Shown: piece by piece, positions 45,360 through 53,826 of the stretch | Layout: the number at the start of each line of letters is the position of its first letter | How positions within the stretch are numbered: position 1 is the first letter of the stretch | NCBI GenBank assembly: GCA_017505535.1 | Contig: JAFVPD010000015.1 | Coordinates: forward strand, 62,001-126,000 | Direction of reading: 5' to 3' | DNA from: Muribaculaceae bacterium | Lineage (GTDB): Bacteria > Bacteroidota > Bacteroidia > Bacteroidales > Muribaculaceae | DNA: 64,000 bases | Made by a program: the position numbers and the translations under genes | The notes under the pieces: generated by a model | What the model was told of the DNA's origin: nothing | The model's database searches: none | What the model saw: the letters and a program-made list of their open reading frames with translations, nothing else

Positions 45360-47090
45360 TTAGTCTTTAGCTACGCGTATCTCTTTTACGAGCAATTGTA
45401 TTACACTCGTAGCATTTTGATGTTTGTTCTCTTCAATTGAGTAGCAAATATCAAATGGTTTGCGATTGTGAATGTGCTCAAAATGCTCTGCCATATTAAA
45501 AGCAATACCATTCATCACTTTCCCTGAAGAATCATCAACAAGCTCGAGTTTTATGTGCTCCAATTGGCGACCAACCAATTTGCTTGTGCCGAAATCAATT
45601 ACGCCACGCGTACAGAAGATGGGTTTGTTATTGCCGGGACCAAATGGATTGAATCGTCGCAATAGGCTCACAAATTCGGGAGTGATATCGGCAAACGTCA
45701 GCTCTGCATCAATGTCGATTTGAGGTCTTAATTGATTGGGCTGTATGTTTGCTGCTACGTATTCCTCAAATCGTCGAGTGAATTCCGGAATGTTTTCTTC
45801 TTTGAGAGAGAGACCTACGGCGTAGGTGTGCCCTCCGAAGTTTTCAAGCAATTCGCGTGAAGCATCAACTGCGCTATAAATGTCAAATCCTTGTACTGAA
45901 CGTGAAGAACCTGTTGCAAGACCATTGGTGAGTGTGAGTACTACCGACGGTTTGTAATACAACTCGGTGAGGCGAGACGCTACGATTCCGATGATTCCTT
46001 TGTGCCAATCTTTGTTGTAGATGACAATAGATTTCTTGTCGGAGTCGCGCTCTCCACGTGCTTCAAGAATGGCATTGGCTTCTTCGGTGATGCGCTTGTC
46101 GAGTTCTTTGCGGTCTTTGTTGTATTGGTCGATATCTTTTGCTTTGTCGTAGGCATCGGATATGTCTCTTGCAACAAGCAATTCAACGGCGTCTCGGCCA
46201 CATTGCATGCGTCCTGATGCGTTGATGCGAGGCCCAATTTTGAAAATTACGTCACTGATGGTGATTTCTTTCCCTGTTAATTGGCATATTTTGATGATGG
46301 CACGCAGACCCATGTTTGGATTGGTGTTCAGACGTTTCAATCCATGATAGGTCATGATGCGGTTTTCATCAACCATGGGCACAATGTCGGCTGCAATTGA
46401 TACTGCAACCAGGTCAAGCATGTCCTCAAGCGTTGTGTTTGAAATGCCATTGCTGATGTTGAATGCCTGCATGAATTTGTAGCCAACACCGCAACCCGAC
46501 AAGTGTGGGCATGGGTATGTGTTATTCTCAAGTTTTGGGTTGAGAATTGCTACGGCCGGGGGTAACTCATCATCAGGTACGTGGTGGTCACAGATTATAA
46601 AATCTATGCCCTTAGTTTTTGCGTACTTAATCTCGTCAATGGCTTTTATGCCACAATCAAGAATGATGATGAGCTTGACTCCATCTTGGGCGGCTTCATC
46701 AATACAACGTGTCGAAATTCCATACCCTTCATCATAGCGGGTTGGAATGTAAAAATCAATGTTGGAGTAGAAATTCTGTAGGTACTTGTACACAAGTGCT
46801 ACGGCAGTAGTGCCGTCAACATCGTAGTCGCCATACACAAGAATCTTCTCCTTTAACCCCATGGCTTTATTGAGCCGATCTACAGCTTTGTCCATGTCGG
46901 GCATGAGGAACGGGTCGTGCATATCTTTCAATGAGGGGTGGAAGAATTTGTCGGCCTCCTCCAATGAAAAAATACCACGCTGTGCCAGTAGCTCGCTAAT
47001 CGGACGACAATTGGCATATCGTAGTGCCAATTCGGTCTCTAATGGTTGTTCGTCTGTTGAATGGGGTAAGTAGTTCCATTTACTTGCCAT
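45360..47090 (-). CDS. recJ: Single-stranded-DNA-specific exonuclease RecJ
   Basis: 576 residues of the DHH phosphoesterase family. The metal-binding motifs are complete: LVYGDYDVDGTTAVAL near residue 83, ILDCGIKA near 145, CDHHVPDDELP near 167, and the DHHA1-domain GGH (ENFGGHTYAVGLSL) near 410. It digests single-stranded DNA 5'-to-3' during RecF-type recombination and mismatch repair. It is first in a recJ-recQ pair. Confidence 0.95.
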   Translation of the reverse strand: MASKWNYLPHSTDEQPLETELALRYANCRPISELLAQRGIFSLEEADKFFHPSLKDMHDPFLMPDMDKAVDRLNKAMGLKEKILVYGDYDVDGTTAVALVYKYLQNFYSNIDFYIPTRYDEGYGISTRCIDEAAQDGVKLIIILDCGIKAIDEIKYAKTKGIDFIICDHHVPDDELPPAVAILNPKLENNTYPCPHLSGCGVGYKFMQAFNISNGISNTTLEDMLDLVAVSIAADIVPMVDENRIMTYHGLKRLNTNPNMGLRAIIKICQLTGKEITISDVIFKIGPRINASGRMQCGRDAVELLVARDISDAYDKAKDIDQYNKDRKELDKRITEEANAILEARGERDSDKKSIVIYNKDWHKGIIGIVASRLTELYYKPSVVLTLTNGLATGSSRSVQGFDIYSAVDASRELLENFGGHTYAVGLSLKEENIPEFTRRFEEYVAANIQPNQLRPQIDIDAELTFADITPEFVSLLRRFNPFGPGNNKPIFCTRGVIDFGTSKLVGRQLEHIKLELVDDSSGKVMNGIAFNMAEHFEHIHNRKPFDICYSIEENKHQNATSVIQLLVKEIRVAKD

Positions 47091-47154
47091 TTATGTTGTT
47101 TTTTATTTTTATCAAGTCTCAAATCCCGATATAAATAAATCGGGAGTAATGCAA

Positions 47155-47286
47155 TCAAAGAGGAGTAGAGAGATATTGCGTTGATTGCCAGATATATATA
47201 ATGGGCTTCTGGGTGTAGTCGAGGAGAGCCAGATGAGCCTGAGCCTGAAACTCAAAGGCACTTTTTGATGGGCAAGTAAGTCTCAT
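47155..47286 (-). CDS. Possible 43-residue small protein
   Basis: An ATG-to-TGA frame (start MRLTCPSKSAFEFQAQ, end STQYLSTPL) in an otherwise empty region. A -7-like TATTTTTG lies about 15 bp upstream, and a 7-bp hairpin follows the stop within 20 bp. The C-terminus has a hydrophobic, aromatic stretch. It has no recognised family. It may equally be part of an interspersed repeat or a non-coding RNA. Confidence 0.3.
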   Translation of the reverse strand: MRLTCPSKSAFEFQAQAHLALLDYTQKPIIYIWQSTQYLSTPL

Positions 47287-47352
47287 GGCTATTAATATGC
47301 AAAAATAACTATAAAATTTGAATTAAGGTGTAATATTAAGTTTATTTATAAT

Positions 47353-47382
47353 AAAAAAAGAGGCGCTTGAAGTGAGCGCCTC
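47353..47382 (-). terminator. Terminator of mscS
   Basis: 8-bp stem GAGGCGCT / AGCGCCTC with a 7-nt loop, followed on the minus strand by TTTTTTTAT. It lies 27 bp past the stop. Confidence 0.9.
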
Positions 47383-47408
47383 AAATGTTGTGTTATGAGT
47401 TTGGTTGA

Positions 47409-48326
47409 TTATTTGTTGTTTATGATTGAAACATCCATGTGGGGATAGGGGAATGATAGCCCATGTTGAGGAAGTTCTTTGTAGATACGTTCGTTAAAAT
47501 CAAAATAAACGCCCCAGTAGTCTTCGCCGTTAACCCAAGCTCTTACCGAAAGGTCAACGCTACTACTGTTGAGGTTGCTGAGAAATACCACGGGAGCAGG
47601 AGCATCTTCGCTGAGTATTCGCTTGTCGTTTAGGAGCATGTTGAGGATTACTTCTCGAGCTTTGTCAACATCGTTTCCGTAGTTGATGCATACAGTCCAA
47701 TCGACACGTCGGCGATCTTCGCGCGATGCATTGTTAATGCTACCGGTTGATAGTCCGCCATTAGGAATGAGAATTGATTTGTTGTCGGCGGTGTTGATGA
47801 TTGTGTGGAATATCTGTATTTCGGTTACGGTTCCGGAATATCCCTGAGCTTCAATGAAATCACCAACTTTATAGGGCTTGAGAAGAAGGATTAATACACC
47901 GCCGGCAAAGTTTTGGAGGGTTCCGCTCAATGCCATACCAACAGCGACGCCGGCTGATGCAAATAGAGCAAGGAATGAACTTGTCTCAATACCTAAAATG
48001 CCTATAACGATGATGATTAATAAAAACAACATCACTATTTTAGTGAAACTGAGAATGAATGTGCGAAGAGATTGCTCAACCTCGCGACGTTCCATTATGC
48101 GTGCTATAAATCGGTGGATTTTGTTGATGATGAATTTTCCAACAAAAAATACGATTAGGGCGATAGTCAAACTTATGGCGAAATCAATAGCTCCGTCAAT
48201 TAATTTGTTAAGTAATTCGTCAACTGAGATTGCTGATAAATCTTTTAGTGTGTGAGTGGCAGTTGTTGTCGTAGTGTCATTGGCGGCAGTTATGTCTTCT
48301 GCCACTTGAGAAAATGTAGATGTCAT
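47409..48326 (-). CDS. mscS: MscS-family small-conductance mechanosensitive channel
   Basis: 305 residues. After a ~45-residue N-terminal extension, three transmembrane helices lie between ~48 and ~155. The third, pore-lining helix carries the Gly/Ala pattern of MscS (ASAGVAVGMALSGTLQNFAGG). The beta domain follows (YKVGDFIEAQGYSGTVTEIQ, NKSILIPNG), then the alpha-beta domain. It opens under membrane tension to release solutes during osmotic downshock. Confidence 0.93.
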   Translation of the reverse strand: MTSTFSQVAEDITAANDTTTTTATHTLKDLSAISVDELLNKLIDGAIDFAISLTIALIVFFVGKFIINKIHRFIARIMERREVEQSLRTFILSFTKIVMLFLLIIIVIGILGIETSSFLALFASAGVAVGMALSGTLQNFAGGVLILLLKPYKVGDFIEAQGYSGTVTEIQIFHTIINTADNKSILIPNGGLSTGSINNASREDRRRVDWTVCINYGNDVDKAREVILNMLLNDKRILSEDAPAPVVFLSNLNSSSVDLSVRAWVNGEDYWGVYFDFNERIYKELPQHGLSFPYPHMDVSIINNK

Positions 48327-48349
48327 ATTTTGTGTGATGAATTATTGGT

Positions 48350-49525
48350 TTAATTGTTGTCGAAGTGGTGGCATGCAACATCTTTCCACCAACTTTGCTG
48401 GTTATATCCGTCAACTAAAGCATCTGAGAGGTCGTTGACAATGTAACACCCAATACCACAATAATGGTTTATTGCAAGTTGGTTGAATACCGAGGGTGTG
48501 CAAGCGCTAAATTTAACGACTTGGCTAAGTGCAAGGTCCCATTGTTGTGATAGAGCCTCGCTGGGCGAGATTGCATGCATGTATTGTTGCATGTCGTTTA
48601 AGAAGCTATATTTAAAACCGGCTTGAAGTCTTATATAGCTTTGAATGTTGAGACCTTCGGGGAATATTCCGGCTTTAAATATTTCTTTTGAGACTTGCGC
48701 CAATTCATTGATGTGTCGAGTGTCGATTAATGACATAGAGCAAGTGCGACTAATTCCAATCTGACTATTGTAGTAATTGAAAGTATTGTTGCATGCTTCT
48801 TCTAAGTCGGGCACGTCTTCAAATAATGGTTTGACATTAACGTTGTAGGGCATTCCTGAAGCATGAAGCTCTGTGCCCGATGCCACGATGTAGTCGGTCG
48901 CATTTCGTAGCTCGTAGGCAACTTCAACACTTGCCATGTGGCAACAATCAAAATAAATGAAACTGAAGTTATAGTTGTTAAGAACGTTGGCCAACGTGGA
49001 AATTTTCATTGACTTGGAACGGTCATATCCAAAGGATAATGGTGCCGCTATGTTCATGTTGCTAATGGGTAGGGCCTTAGAGTTGGCTGTTTCTCTCCAA
49101 GCATCGGCATGGCTCCACAATATCAGCCCGTAGTCTTGTGCGGGAGCAAGTTTCATTACGTCGTCAATGACTTGCTTCATGCGTTCGGCTTCGGTTGAAT
49201 ATGTTTTCTCGTTTTCGTAGCTTTTGAGTGTTGTAATGGTTCCTTCGGCATCGGCATTTACTTCCTTTAATGTTGCGGCGGTCGATGACGCATGGTAAAC
49301 GATGAGGCGACCATCGTTAAAACCATAGGTCTTTGCGCCAATGCGCATTTCGTTTAAGTCTTGTTCGGCATAGCTGGCAAGGTTGTTATTGGCAACCATA
49401 TAAACCAAAATGGTGCGTTTGGTGGGCTTTTTCTCAGGCTTGGGTTCCTCGTTGGAAGAACATGACAAGAGTAAGAAAGTAATGCAAAACGAGAGAATTG
49501 TATGTAATGTAAATCTTATATTCAT
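48350..49525 (-). CDS. Clostripain-family (C11) cysteine peptidase lipoprotein
   Basis: 391 residues with a lipoprotein signal (SFCITFLLLSC, Cys22). The C11 catalytic dyad is present: His in GLILWSHADAW near residue 145 and Cys in IYFDCCHMASVEVAYELR near residue 200. An upstream segment (TILVYMVANNNLASYAEQDLNEM) is typical of the family. It is expected to cleave after basic residues in the envelope or at the surface. It lies 23 bp upstream of mscS, but a functional link is not obvious. Confidence 0.88.
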   Translation of the reverse strand: MNIRFTLHTILSFCITFLLLSCSSNEEPKPEKKPTKRTILVYMVANNNLASYAEQDLNEMRIGAKTYGFNDGRLIVYHASSTAATLKEVNADAEGTITTLKSYENEKTYSTEAERMKQVIDDVMKLAPAQDYGLILWSHADAWRETANSKALPISNMNIAAPLSFGYDRSKSMKISTLANVLNNYNFSFIYFDCCHMASVEVAYELRNATDYIVASGTELHASGMPYNVNVKPLFEDVPDLEEACNNTFNYYNSQIGISRTCSMSLIDTRHINELAQVSKEIFKAGIFPEGLNIQSYIRLQAGFKYSFLNDMQQYMHAISPSEALSQQWDLALSQVVKFSACTPSVFNQLAINHYCGIGCYIVNDLSDALVDGYNQQSWWKDVACHHFDNN

Positions 49526-49607
49526 GTTGAAAAAATGTTACGAAGTCGCAAAGGTACGACATTTGCACAAGATACGATAATTTAATCGGTGAAAATGTGT
49601 GAAACGT

Positions 49608-49781
49608 TCATTTCTTCTTTCGGCCGCTACGTTTTAATGCCTCAGCAATAATCCATTGTAGTTGCCCGTTGGTTGAACGAAATTCATCGGCTGCCCACGC
49701 TTCAATTGCTTTCATGGTGTCGGCATCGATGCGTAGGACAAATGATTTTGTTTTAGAATTGCTGTTTTCGTTGTTGGGCAT
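49608..49781 (-). CDS. Arc-type ribbon-helix-helix protein
   Basis: 57 residues from the ATG at 49781 (MPNNENSNSKTKSFVLRIDA), which lies just past the SPFH gene's stop. A longer frame start at 49847 would overlap that gene and is unlikely. The pattern KSFVLRIDADTMKAIEAWA...NGQLQWIIAEALKR is a ribbon-helix-helix DNA-binding fold. It lies 11 bp behind the SPFH gene, an arrangement I associate with this gene pair in Bacteroidales. No toxin partner is adjacent. Confidence 0.72.
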   Translation of the reverse strand: MPNNENSNSKTKSFVLRIDADTMKAIEAWAADEFRSTNGQLQWIIAEALKRSGRKKK

Positions 49782-49792
49782 TGTGAGGAAGA

Positions 49793-50752
49793 TTAATGGT
49801 TGAGAGTGCCTGTGTTTATAACAGGTTGAGCCGATTCGTCGGCACACAATACGACAAGCAGATTGCTTACCATTGCTGCACGTTTTTCATCGTCGAGCTC
49901 AATGTTTTCGTCGCTAAGACGATCAAGTGCAAGTTTGACCATTGAAACGGCACCTTCAACAATTTTTTCTCGTGCAGCGATAACTGCTGTTGCTTGTTGA
50001 CGACGCAACATTACGGCTGCGATTTCGGGAGCATAGGTGAGGTAGTTGAGACGAGCCTCTTGCACTTCAATGCCGGCAAATGCGAGTCGTTCATTGAGTT
50101 TTTCTACAAGTAGGTCGTTTATTTCTTCTCCACCTGAACGAAGGGTGAGATCTCCATCGTCTGAGTCGGTCGATTGATTATCGTCGTAGGCGTAATGGCC
50201 GGCTACTTCACGCAGAGCGGCGTCGCTTTGAATGCGCACATATTTCTCAAAGGCGTTCATTCTCATTGCTGCTGTTGCGCCCACACTTGTTGTGTTGCTG
50301 ACAATGCTTTGAGCATCAATTTCAAACATGGCCTTATAGGTGTCTTTGAGTTTCCACACCATTACCATTCCGATGAGTATGGGATTCCCTTCTTTGTCGT
50401 TAACTTTAATTGGCTCTGCGTCAAGGTTGCGAGCTCTCAGTGTAAGGCGTTTGCGTGACATGAATGGATTGGTCCAAAAGAAGCCATGGCGAGTGAATGT
50501 GCCTTTATAGTTGCCAAAAAACACCATTACGACGGCCTCGTTAGGCTCAACTGTGAAAAGCCCAAATAATCCGATGAATAATACAACAATTAGCACGGCT
50601 CCTGAGACTATGAGCCAAGGAGTATTGTCGTTTGCTCCGTTGACTATCATCATTATTGATGATGCAATAAATGAAAGCCACAAAAATAGGGCTAAAAATC
50701 CATTGAGTTGAGGACCTTTGTACTGAAATTCTTTTTTGTTGTTTGTTGTCAT
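49793..50752 (-). CDS. SPFH/band-7 domain membrane protein
   Basis: 319 residues. Two hydrophobic segments occupy ~15-65 (GFLALFLWLSFIASSIMMIV, LIVSGAVLIVVLFIGLFGLF). An SPFH domain follows (TVEPNEAVVMVFFGNYKGTFTRHGFFW ... RTLDAEPIKVND-like strands) and then a long helical region (LRRQQATAVIAAREKIVEGAV). It is an inner-membrane scaffold of the stomatin/prohibitin class. It is cotranscribed with a small ribbon-helix-helix protein. Confidence 0.88.
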   Translation of the reverse strand: MTTNNKKEFQYKGPQLNGFLALFLWLSFIASSIMMIVNGANDNTPWLIVSGAVLIVVLFIGLFGLFTVEPNEAVVMVFFGNYKGTFTRHGFFWTNPFMSRKRLTLRARNLDAEPIKVNDKEGNPILIGMVMVWKLKDTYKAMFEIDAQSIVSNTTSVGATAAMRMNAFEKYVRIQSDAALREVAGHYAYDDNQSTDSDDGDLTLRSGGEEINDLLVEKLNERLAFAGIEVQEARLNYLTYAPEIAAVMLRRQQATAVIAAREKIVEGAVSMVKLALDRLSDENIELDDEKRAAMVSNLLVVLCADESAQPVINTGTLNH

Positions 50753-50844
50753 AGTTGTGGGGATTAATGATATTATTTTGATATCACAAAGGTATTATCT
50801 ATCTCCGACATTTGCAAATTTTATTGATAATATTTTCTTAGATG

Positions 50845-50878
50845 GTTGAACTGATATGGGATATTATGACTAAATTTG
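50845..50878 (+). promoter_or_regulatory. Probable promoter of argD
   Basis: -7 box TAAATTTG (50871-50878) with a weak GTTG 22 bp upstream. The expected start near 50885 supports translation from the ATG at 50909, not from the in-frame ATG at 50876, which lies inside the -7 box. Confidence 0.5.
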
Positions 50879-50908
50879 CGTATTGGAAATATTAAATTTG
50901 TGATAAAT

Positions 50909-52036
50909 ATGAAATTATTTGATGTGTATCCTCTCTTTGATATAGAGATTGTAAAAGGAAAAGGATGTTATACATATGATGCCGAAGGTAACGAATATCT
51001 TGACCTATATGGAGGTCATGCCGTAATATCAGTGGGACATTCCCACCCTCATTATCTCAAAGCTTTAAATGAACAGGCTTCAAAACTTGTGTTCTATTCC
51101 AATTCGGTTGTAAATGGTTTGCAACAACGATTGGCCGAAAAGTTGGGCAAAGTGTCGGGCTATGATGATTATCAATTGTTCCTGATAAATTCAGGTGCTG
51201 AGGCAAATGAAAATGCGCTCAAATTGGCGTCGTTCTATACCGGAAAGTCTCGCGTGTTGGCATTTGGAAAGGCTTTTCATGGTCGCACATCATTGGCGGT
51301 GGAAGCTACTGATAATCCTAAGATTGTAGCTCCAATCAACGCAAACAATCATGTTACGTTCTTGCCTTTAAATGACCTTGAAGCAGTTAAGGCTGAGGTT
51401 GAGAAGAACGATGTGTGTGCAGTGATTATAGAAGGAATTCAAGGTGTGGGCGGAATACGCATTCCAACGCCTGAGTTTCTCAATGGAGTAAGAGATTTGT
51501 GCGATCAATATGGTGTTGTGATGATTTTAGATGAAATACAATCGGGATATGGTCGTTCAGGTCGTTTCTTTGCTCATCAATATAGTGGAGTTCGCCCCGA
51601 TATCATTACAGTAGCCAAAGGTATAGCCAACGGATTTCCGATGGGTGGAGTTCTCATTAGCCCCAAATTTGTACCGGTATATGGTCAGCTTGGAACTACT
51701 TTCGGCGGAAATCATTTAGCGTGTGCCGCTGCAATTGCTGTACTTGAAATTTTTGAGAATGAAAATTTGGTTGAGAATGCTCGTGAGGTGGGTGAATATT
51801 TAATAGCTCAACTAAAACAAATTCCAGAAATAAAAGAGGTGAGAGGTGAAGGCTTGATGATTGGAATGGAATTTGATTACCCTGTGAAAGAGTTGAGAAC
51901 ACGTCTCATTAAAGAACAAAAAGTGTTCACCGGAGCATCTGGAACAAATGTAATTCGATTGCTCCCTCCACTTGTGCTCACTAAGGCACAAGCCGATGAT
52001 TTTATCAAAAGATTTAAACAAGCTCTAAACGCATAA
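50909..52036 (+). CDS. argD: Acetylornithine/succinylornithine aminotransferase
   Basis: 375 residues from the ATG at 50909 (MKLFDVYPLFDIEIVKGKG). It is a class III PLP aminotransferase, with the PLP-phosphate motif NSGAEANENALKLA near residue 95, the Asp of ILDEIQSGYGRSG near 210 and the Schiff-base lysine in VAKGIANGFPMGG near 238. It forms N-acyl-ornithine in arginine synthesis. Bacteroidales use succinylated intermediates, so succinylornithine is the likely substrate. It lies 15 bp before proC. Confidence 0.93.
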   Translation: MKLFDVYPLFDIEIVKGKGCYTYDAEGNEYLDLYGGHAVISVGHSHPHYLKALNEQASKLVFYSNSVVNGLQQRLAEKLGKVSGYDDYQLFLINSGAEANENALKLASFYTGKSRVLAFGKAFHGRTSLAVEATDNPKIVAPINANNHVTFLPLNDLEAVKAEVEKNDVCAVIIEGIQGVGGIRIPTPEFLNGVRDLCDQYGVVMILDEIQSGYGRSGRFFAHQYSGVRPDIITVAKGIANGFPMGGVLISPKFVPVYGQLGTTFGGNHLACAAAIAVLEIFENENLVENAREVGEYLIAQLKQIPEIKEVRGEGLMIGMEFDYPVKELRTRLIKEQKVFTGASGTNVIRLLPPLVLTKAQADDFIKRFKQALNA

Positions 52037-52051
52037 AAATATTAAAGAACG

Positions 52052-52834
52052 ATGAAAGTAGCTATAATTGGAGCCGGAAATATGGGTGGCGCAATAGCTC
52101 GCGGCCTTGCTGTGAGTTCGCTTGACGTTGAAATTGCTGTTGCCGATTTGTCGGTGGAGAAGTTGCAAGCATTACAAGAAGAATATCCGCGAGTTACTGT
52201 TTCTTCGGCCAATAAAGAAATCGTAAAAGATGCCGATGTGGTGTTGTTGGCTGTGAAACCATGGCTTGTATCAACTGTGCTTGGAGACATTGCTCAATAT
52301 ATCGATAGCACAAGAACAATGATTCTGTCTATTGCCGCCGGTGTGACAATCAACGAGATACGCAATTGTATTCCCGGTGGAGATTCTGTGGTAATATTTA
52401 GAGCAATACCCAATACGGCAATACTTGTGCATCAGAGCATGACGTTTGTATGTCATAGTGAGAATGCCCAACCTTCGCAAGTAGCTGAAATTAAATCTTT
52501 GTTTGATGCGCTTGGCAAGGCAGCAATTATAGAAGAGAGATTGATGGGTGCCGCAACTTCGTTGTGTTCGTGTGGAATTGCCTATGCTATGAGATATGTG
52601 AGAGCAGCTACCGAAGGAGGCGTGGAATTGGGCCTTTATCCGCAACAAGGAAAGGAATATGTCCTTCAGACTTTGCGAGGTGCAATTGAATTGCTTGAGG
52701 CTACAGGTAATAATCCGGAAGAGGAGATAGATAAAGTAACAACTCCCGGTGGAATAACAATAAAGGGACTTAATGCAATGGAAGCCAATGGCTTTACCAA
52801 TGCCGTGATTAAAGGTCTCAAAGCTTCGGTTTAA
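52052..52834 (+). CDS. proC: Pyrroline-5-carboxylate reductase
   Basis: 260 residues. The N-terminal NAD(P) motif is VAIIGAGNMGGAIARGL, and the C-terminal signature VTTPGGITIKGLNAMEANG is intact. It makes proline from pyrroline-5-carboxylate in the cytoplasm. Joining it to argD places glutamate-derived arginine and proline synthesis under one promoter. Confidence 0.95.
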   Translation: MKVAIIGAGNMGGAIARGLAVSSLDVEIAVADLSVEKLQALQEEYPRVTVSSANKEIVKDADVVLLAVKPWLVSTVLGDIAQYIDSTRTMILSIAAGVTINEIRNCIPGGDSVVIFRAIPNTAILVHQSMTFVCHSENAQPSQVAEIKSLFDALGKAAIIEERLMGAATSLCSCGIAYAMRYVRAATEGGVELGLYPQQGKEYVLQTLRGAIELLEATGNNPEEEIDKVTTPGGITIKGLNAMEANGFTNAVIKGLKASV

Positions 52835-52854
52835 TTTGAAACATTCCCAATTAT

Positions 52855-53187
52855 ATGTCGGTAAACAAAGTAATACTTGTAGGAAATGTAGGTCGTGATC
52901 CCGAAATAAGATATGTGGAGTCGAGACCTGTTGCCTCTTTGTCGTTGGCAACAACAGAAAAGGCCTATACTACGGCAAATGGTGCACAGGTACCGGAGCG
53001 TACGGAGTGGCATAATTTGGTAATGTGGGATAGAGCCGCTGAAATTGCCGAAAAATATATACGCAAAGGGACGAAACTATTTGTTGAGGGAAAATTGCGT
53101 ACACGCACGTGGGAGGATCGCAATACCATAAAGCATACTGTGACTGAGATTTATGTGGAGAATTTTGATATACTTTCTCGTCAATAA
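52855..53187 (+). CDS. ssb: Single-stranded DNA-binding protein (short form)
   Basis: 110 residues with a complete OB fold (VNKVILVGNVGRDPEIRYVE, TEWHNLVMWDRAAEIAEKYI, GKLRTRTWED). It ends at ENFDILSRQ, so the flexible Gly/Pro linker and acidic C-terminal tip that recruits repair proteins in ordinary SSB are absent. It is cotranscribed with argD-proC, 20 bp behind proC, and overlaps the next gene by 35 bp. It is probably a secondary or replication-accessory SSB; the main ssb would be elsewhere. Confidence 0.92.
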   Translation: MSVNKVILVGNVGRDPEIRYVESRPVASLSLATTEKAYTTANGAQVPERTEWHNLVMWDRAAEIAEKYIRKGTKLFVEGKLRTRTWEDRNTIKHTVTEIYVENFDILSRQ

Positions 53188-53821
53188 TAAAAAATGTGCG
53201 GTAGGATTGTTATTGATGTTACTTGCAAACTCTACATTGCAAGCGCAAACTGATGTCGACTCGTTGGTCGTTAATGCTGTAAATCGCATCGTGACATCTT
53301 ATCCAAAAGCAACGTTGCAAGATATATATAAAAGTTTTTTTCAAGAGCGGTTTGGTCCGGGACACATTATTCCCAATGAAGAGTCAGCCAAACAATATCT
53401 CAAAAAAGAAATAGCTCAATGGCATGATGTATGTCCCATGACTTACGAACCAACCGGATTAAATGGTGATTATGTCAGAGTGGGTTTAGGATATGTAGTG
53501 AAAGGCTTAGTCCCTTTAGACATATTTATAGATGCGTTTGTTCGTAGTGCAAATATGGCTCAGGGCATATCCTTGTCGCAGTGGACACAGGAATGGCAAC
53601 ATATCACAAATGTAATCGATTCAATGAATATCGTGTTGGAAAATTATGCGGTTGATAAATCAAGAATAGATACATTATTATCTTCCGGAGGCTATGTAAT
53701 GCACCATTCGCAATCATATAGAGACTCTTATAATCCGCATTATCGCATTATTAAAAAGGAAATTTTTGAGAAAGAGATATTTCCTTATATAAATAAATCA
53801 ATTGATATAAACCACAATTAG
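53153..53821 (+). CDS. Unknown exported protein
   Basis: 222 residues with a signal peptide (CAVGLLLMLLANSTLQAQ) following a charged leader. The mature protein has a conserved-looking block (YKSFFQERFGPGHIIPNEES, then GDYVRVGLGYV, and HHSQSYRDSYNPHYRII). It is common-looking in Bacteroidales but without an assigned function. The start at 53153 overlaps ssb by 35 bp. It lies 5 bp before the TlpA-like gene, so both are probably one transcript. Confidence 0.75.
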   Translation: MWRILIYFLVNNKKCAVGLLLMLLANSTLQAQTDVDSLVVNAVNRIVTSYPKATLQDIYKSFFQERFGPGHIIPNEESAKQYLKKEIAQWHDVCPMTYEPTGLNGDYVRVGLGYVVKGLVPLDIFIDAFVRSANMAQGISLSQWTQEWQHITNVIDSMNIVLENYAVDKSRIDTLLSSGGYVMHHSQSYRDSYNPHYRIIKKEIFEKEIFPYINKSIDINHN

Positions 53822-53826
53822 CAGAG

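Larger units (their letters stand above)
47091..47408. other. 318-bp intergenic region between mscS and recJ
   Basis: It contains the mscS terminator (47353-47382), a candidate 43-codon minus-strand frame (47155-47286) and a perfect 7-bp hairpin TCCCGAT / ATCGGGA (47123-47145 region) behind it. I see no recognisable RNA gene. Confidence 0.5.

Noticed and set aside
49781..49847. Longer N-terminus of the ribbon-helix-helix protein
   Set aside because: It overlaps the SPFH gene and lacks family resemblance in that part.
50876..50909. Upstream start for argD
   Set aside because: The codon lies within the predicted -7 box; the family N-terminus begins at 50909.
52271..52954. 227-codon minus-strand frame across proC and ssb
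   Set aside because: It is antisense to two well-conserved genes and shows no protein-like features.
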